64,000 nt of DNA from positions 279,711-343,710 of the forward strand of contig NW_006763143.1 of assembly GCF_000264905.1 (NCBI RefSeq). The letters run 5' to 3'. The DNA comes from Stereum hirsutum FP-91666 SS1. Taxonomy: Eukaryota; Basidiomycota; Agaricomycetes; Russulales; Stereaceae. Of this stretch, positions 62,417 to 64,000 are shown in pieces. Position 1 is the first letter of the stretch; the number at the start of each line of letters is the position of its first letter. A program made the position numbers and the translations under genes. The notes under the pieces were generated by a model. The model saw nothing but the letters and a program-made list of their open reading frames with translations, was not told where the DNA came from and searched no databases.

Positions 62417-63756
62417 GGAGCTAAGAACAGCTGTTCCGAATCAGAAGTCACTAGACAGCGAGGATCGAGTGATGCCGCCGTAAAACACAAGAAGGAAATA
62501 CTGCAATCAACCACTCTGACACGTCCCTTGAACGCTGCCAAGGGGGTGAAATGGCCTAGGAAGCAAAGTAAAGATTGATTAAATGTCCGCCGACTCGACT
62601 GTTCTGTGTTGGCCACACAAGTCACAAAAACAAAGCCAACCACCACTCAGCGGCAAGGAAGAGAAAGGAAGAGCGCTGGTCTACCCGGAGAACGAGGTTC
62701 GGAGAAATTAGAAAAGGACGTCTTCAATAAAACTAATTTGACTGGGTGTGGTGAAGAACAGAGTGTTCAAGTTGATTTTGTAAACGCGCCGCCACTGCCA
62801 CGTGCGGAAGTGTATTGTGGCGCAGGATTAACTAAGGTTATCGTCGCGTTCACTCTCGTTCCTGACCACCATGTCTCAAAAGTGAAGTTATGTTGGAGTA
62901 TTCTACGTCACTTAGATCCGAATACAGGTGAGCGGCTATCCGTAGGAATGATCCCCTGAACCTAACCTATAGGCACAGATCCAGGGCTTCCTTTGCCGGC
63001 GTGAAAACCTCTGCCACCACGCGTGAAGCTGCCGAAGCTCGTCCAGTGTGCGGTTTGGACCCATTCTCAGCATCCAACGGGTAGCTGGTCAGTGGATGAC
63101 CTCCCGTAGGAAGTCTGCGAGGGGTTTAGAGGTCTACGTGCACAGACAGGAGGCTAAGTTTAATTCTTGATTGGACTCAGAGTCTGGCCCCGTTAGACTG
63201 CGTTCGTGTTTCTGCGCTTCAGGAAAAACTCCTACTACTGGTAAAGCGCTACCGAAAACCACCCAGTGACAACTTTTCACTTGCATCTTATGTGCCGGAA
63301 GACTTGCGTTTCCGAATCGCTTTCTCGAGTGGATACTTCGGTATGGCCGCCTCTGACTCTGGGTTCTCAAAGCGACGGTGCTCGTCTTCGCGTCGGTTAT
63401 GGTTCTATGGAATCGCCACCTTGTTCATACCGGCGCTTGTGTCTCCTCTTTCTCAGCGTTTCTCTCGACCAGCAGGCTTCTACTACGGAGAGCTAGTGGG
63501 TACAATGTGTGGGTCTGAACCCCCTCCCAAACATGCAGTCCTAGTTTGCGTTCAGGTGAAGTCTTCGCTGAGTGGGTTTGGTTCACAGCTGATCTTTCAG
63601 ACCCACAACCGCGAGTCCTGATCCACAGCCAAGAAACAAGAGGACCCACATTATCCGGATATCCCGTTTACAGTATAAAAGGGGAACGGCCACCAAACCT
63701 TCGCACCTCAGCTATATTTTACACACCCAAACTCGACTCACATTCCCACTTGAATC
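62417..63756. other. intergenic with promoter of the last gene
   Basis: 1.3 kb. Open frames at 62606-62959 (non-ATG start) and 63292-63621 have no recognisable domain or intron pattern. The right end is the promoter of the reductase-like gene. Confidence 0.45.
63674..63680 (+). promoter_or_regulatory. TATA box of the reductase-like gene
   Basis: TATAAAA about 77 bp upstream of the ATG at 63757, followed by a CA-rich leader. The position is classical. Confidence 0.7.
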
Positions 63757-64000
63757 ATGGCCACAGCTATCCCTAAAGGTTCCACAGTCCTCGTCACAGG
63801 CGTAAACGGCTACATCGCCTCCCACCTCGCAGATCAGCTCCTCTCCGCTGGCTACAACGTCCGCGGGACTGTCCGCAACGCTTCTCGCACCCAATGGATC
63901 AGAGATCTGTTCGACGAGAAGTATGGGCCGGGGAGGTTTGAGACGGTCGTCGTGCCGAAGGTGGACGCGGAGGGAGCATGGGATGAAGCAGTAAAAGGTC
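63757..64000 (+). CDS. NAD(P)-dependent ketoreductase / cinnamoyl-CoA reductase-like, partial
   Basis: Cut by the window end; 81 residues are visible. It starts MATAIPKGSTVLVTGVNGYI, followed by ASHLADQLLSAGYNVRGTVR. The T-G-x-x-G-x-I-A glycine motif and the V-R-G-T-V-R cofactor-phosphate contact mark an extended short-chain dehydrogenase of the Gre2 / dihydroflavonol reductase type, which usually prefers NADPH. Then come WIRDLFDEKYGPG and FETVVVPKV. Members reduce aldehydes and ketones such as methylglyoxal; the substrate cannot be told from this part. The catalytic Y-x-x-x-K lies outside the window. Confidence 0.88.
   Translation, partial: MATAIPKGSTVLVTGVNGYIASHLADQLLSAGYNVRGTVRNASRTQWIRDLFDEKYGPGRFETVVVPKVDAEGAWDEAVKG

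Noticed and set aside
63292..63621. 109-codon frame with a hydrophobic patch before the last gene
   Set aside because: Starts at a non-ATG codon, overlaps frames in both other phases, and no homology is recognised.

Overview
This window is nuclear DNA of a filamentous basidiomycete, probably an agaricomycete. Genes are split by many short introns (about 50-130 nt) with GTRNGT donors and YAG acceptors, untranslated regions are compact, several promoters carry a TATA box, and genes lie on both strands with no operons. Highly expressed genes (enolase, epimerase) favour C-ending codons. I saw no convincing tRNA, rRNA or CRISPR array. Splice sites were placed by eye from reading-frame continuity. 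Where I give exon arithmetic the phases close exactly; elsewhere ends are approximate.

Layout. 1-4724 is gene-poor. 4725-14566 holds an F-box protein (-), a ChaC-type gamma-glutamylcyclotransferase (+), an unknown probably organellar protein (+), a secreted beta-lactamase-fold serine hydrolase (+) and a second F-box-type protein (+). 14931-20639 is a divergent pair: inositol monophosphatase (-) and a 1190-residue HMG-box protein with a long Q/P/Y/S-rich tail (+). 20640-23197 is a 2.5-kb spacer with an irregular array of a GAATTC-centred motif. UDP-glucose 4-epimerase (+) and an MFS transporter (+) follow, then an unknown Ser-rich protein (-), an Ess1/Pin1 prolyl isomerase (+), a 211-bp MITE-like element and a coiled-coil protein (+) containing a tandemly duplicated intron-exon unit.

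The second half is mostly housekeeping: SEC24 (-), apparently with an N-terminal WW domain, diverges from the ribosome-assembly GTPase NOG2 (+); then enolase (+), an unknown acidic protein (+), an S9-family dipeptidyl/acyl peptidase (-), an importin-9/Kap114 karyopherin (-), and a basidiomycete protein whose C-terminus resembles the HicA/dsRBD-like fold (+). The window ends with a small one-helix membrane protein (-) and the start of an NAD(P)-dependent ketoreductase/epimerase-like gene (+).

The genes do not form an evident pathway cluster. Themes are glutathione turnover, inositol and galactose metabolism, COPII export, nuclear import, ribosome assembly and glycolysis. The items most worth a second look are the HicA-like domain, the WW-SEC24 fusion, the GAATTC array, the MITE and the duplicated intron-exon.
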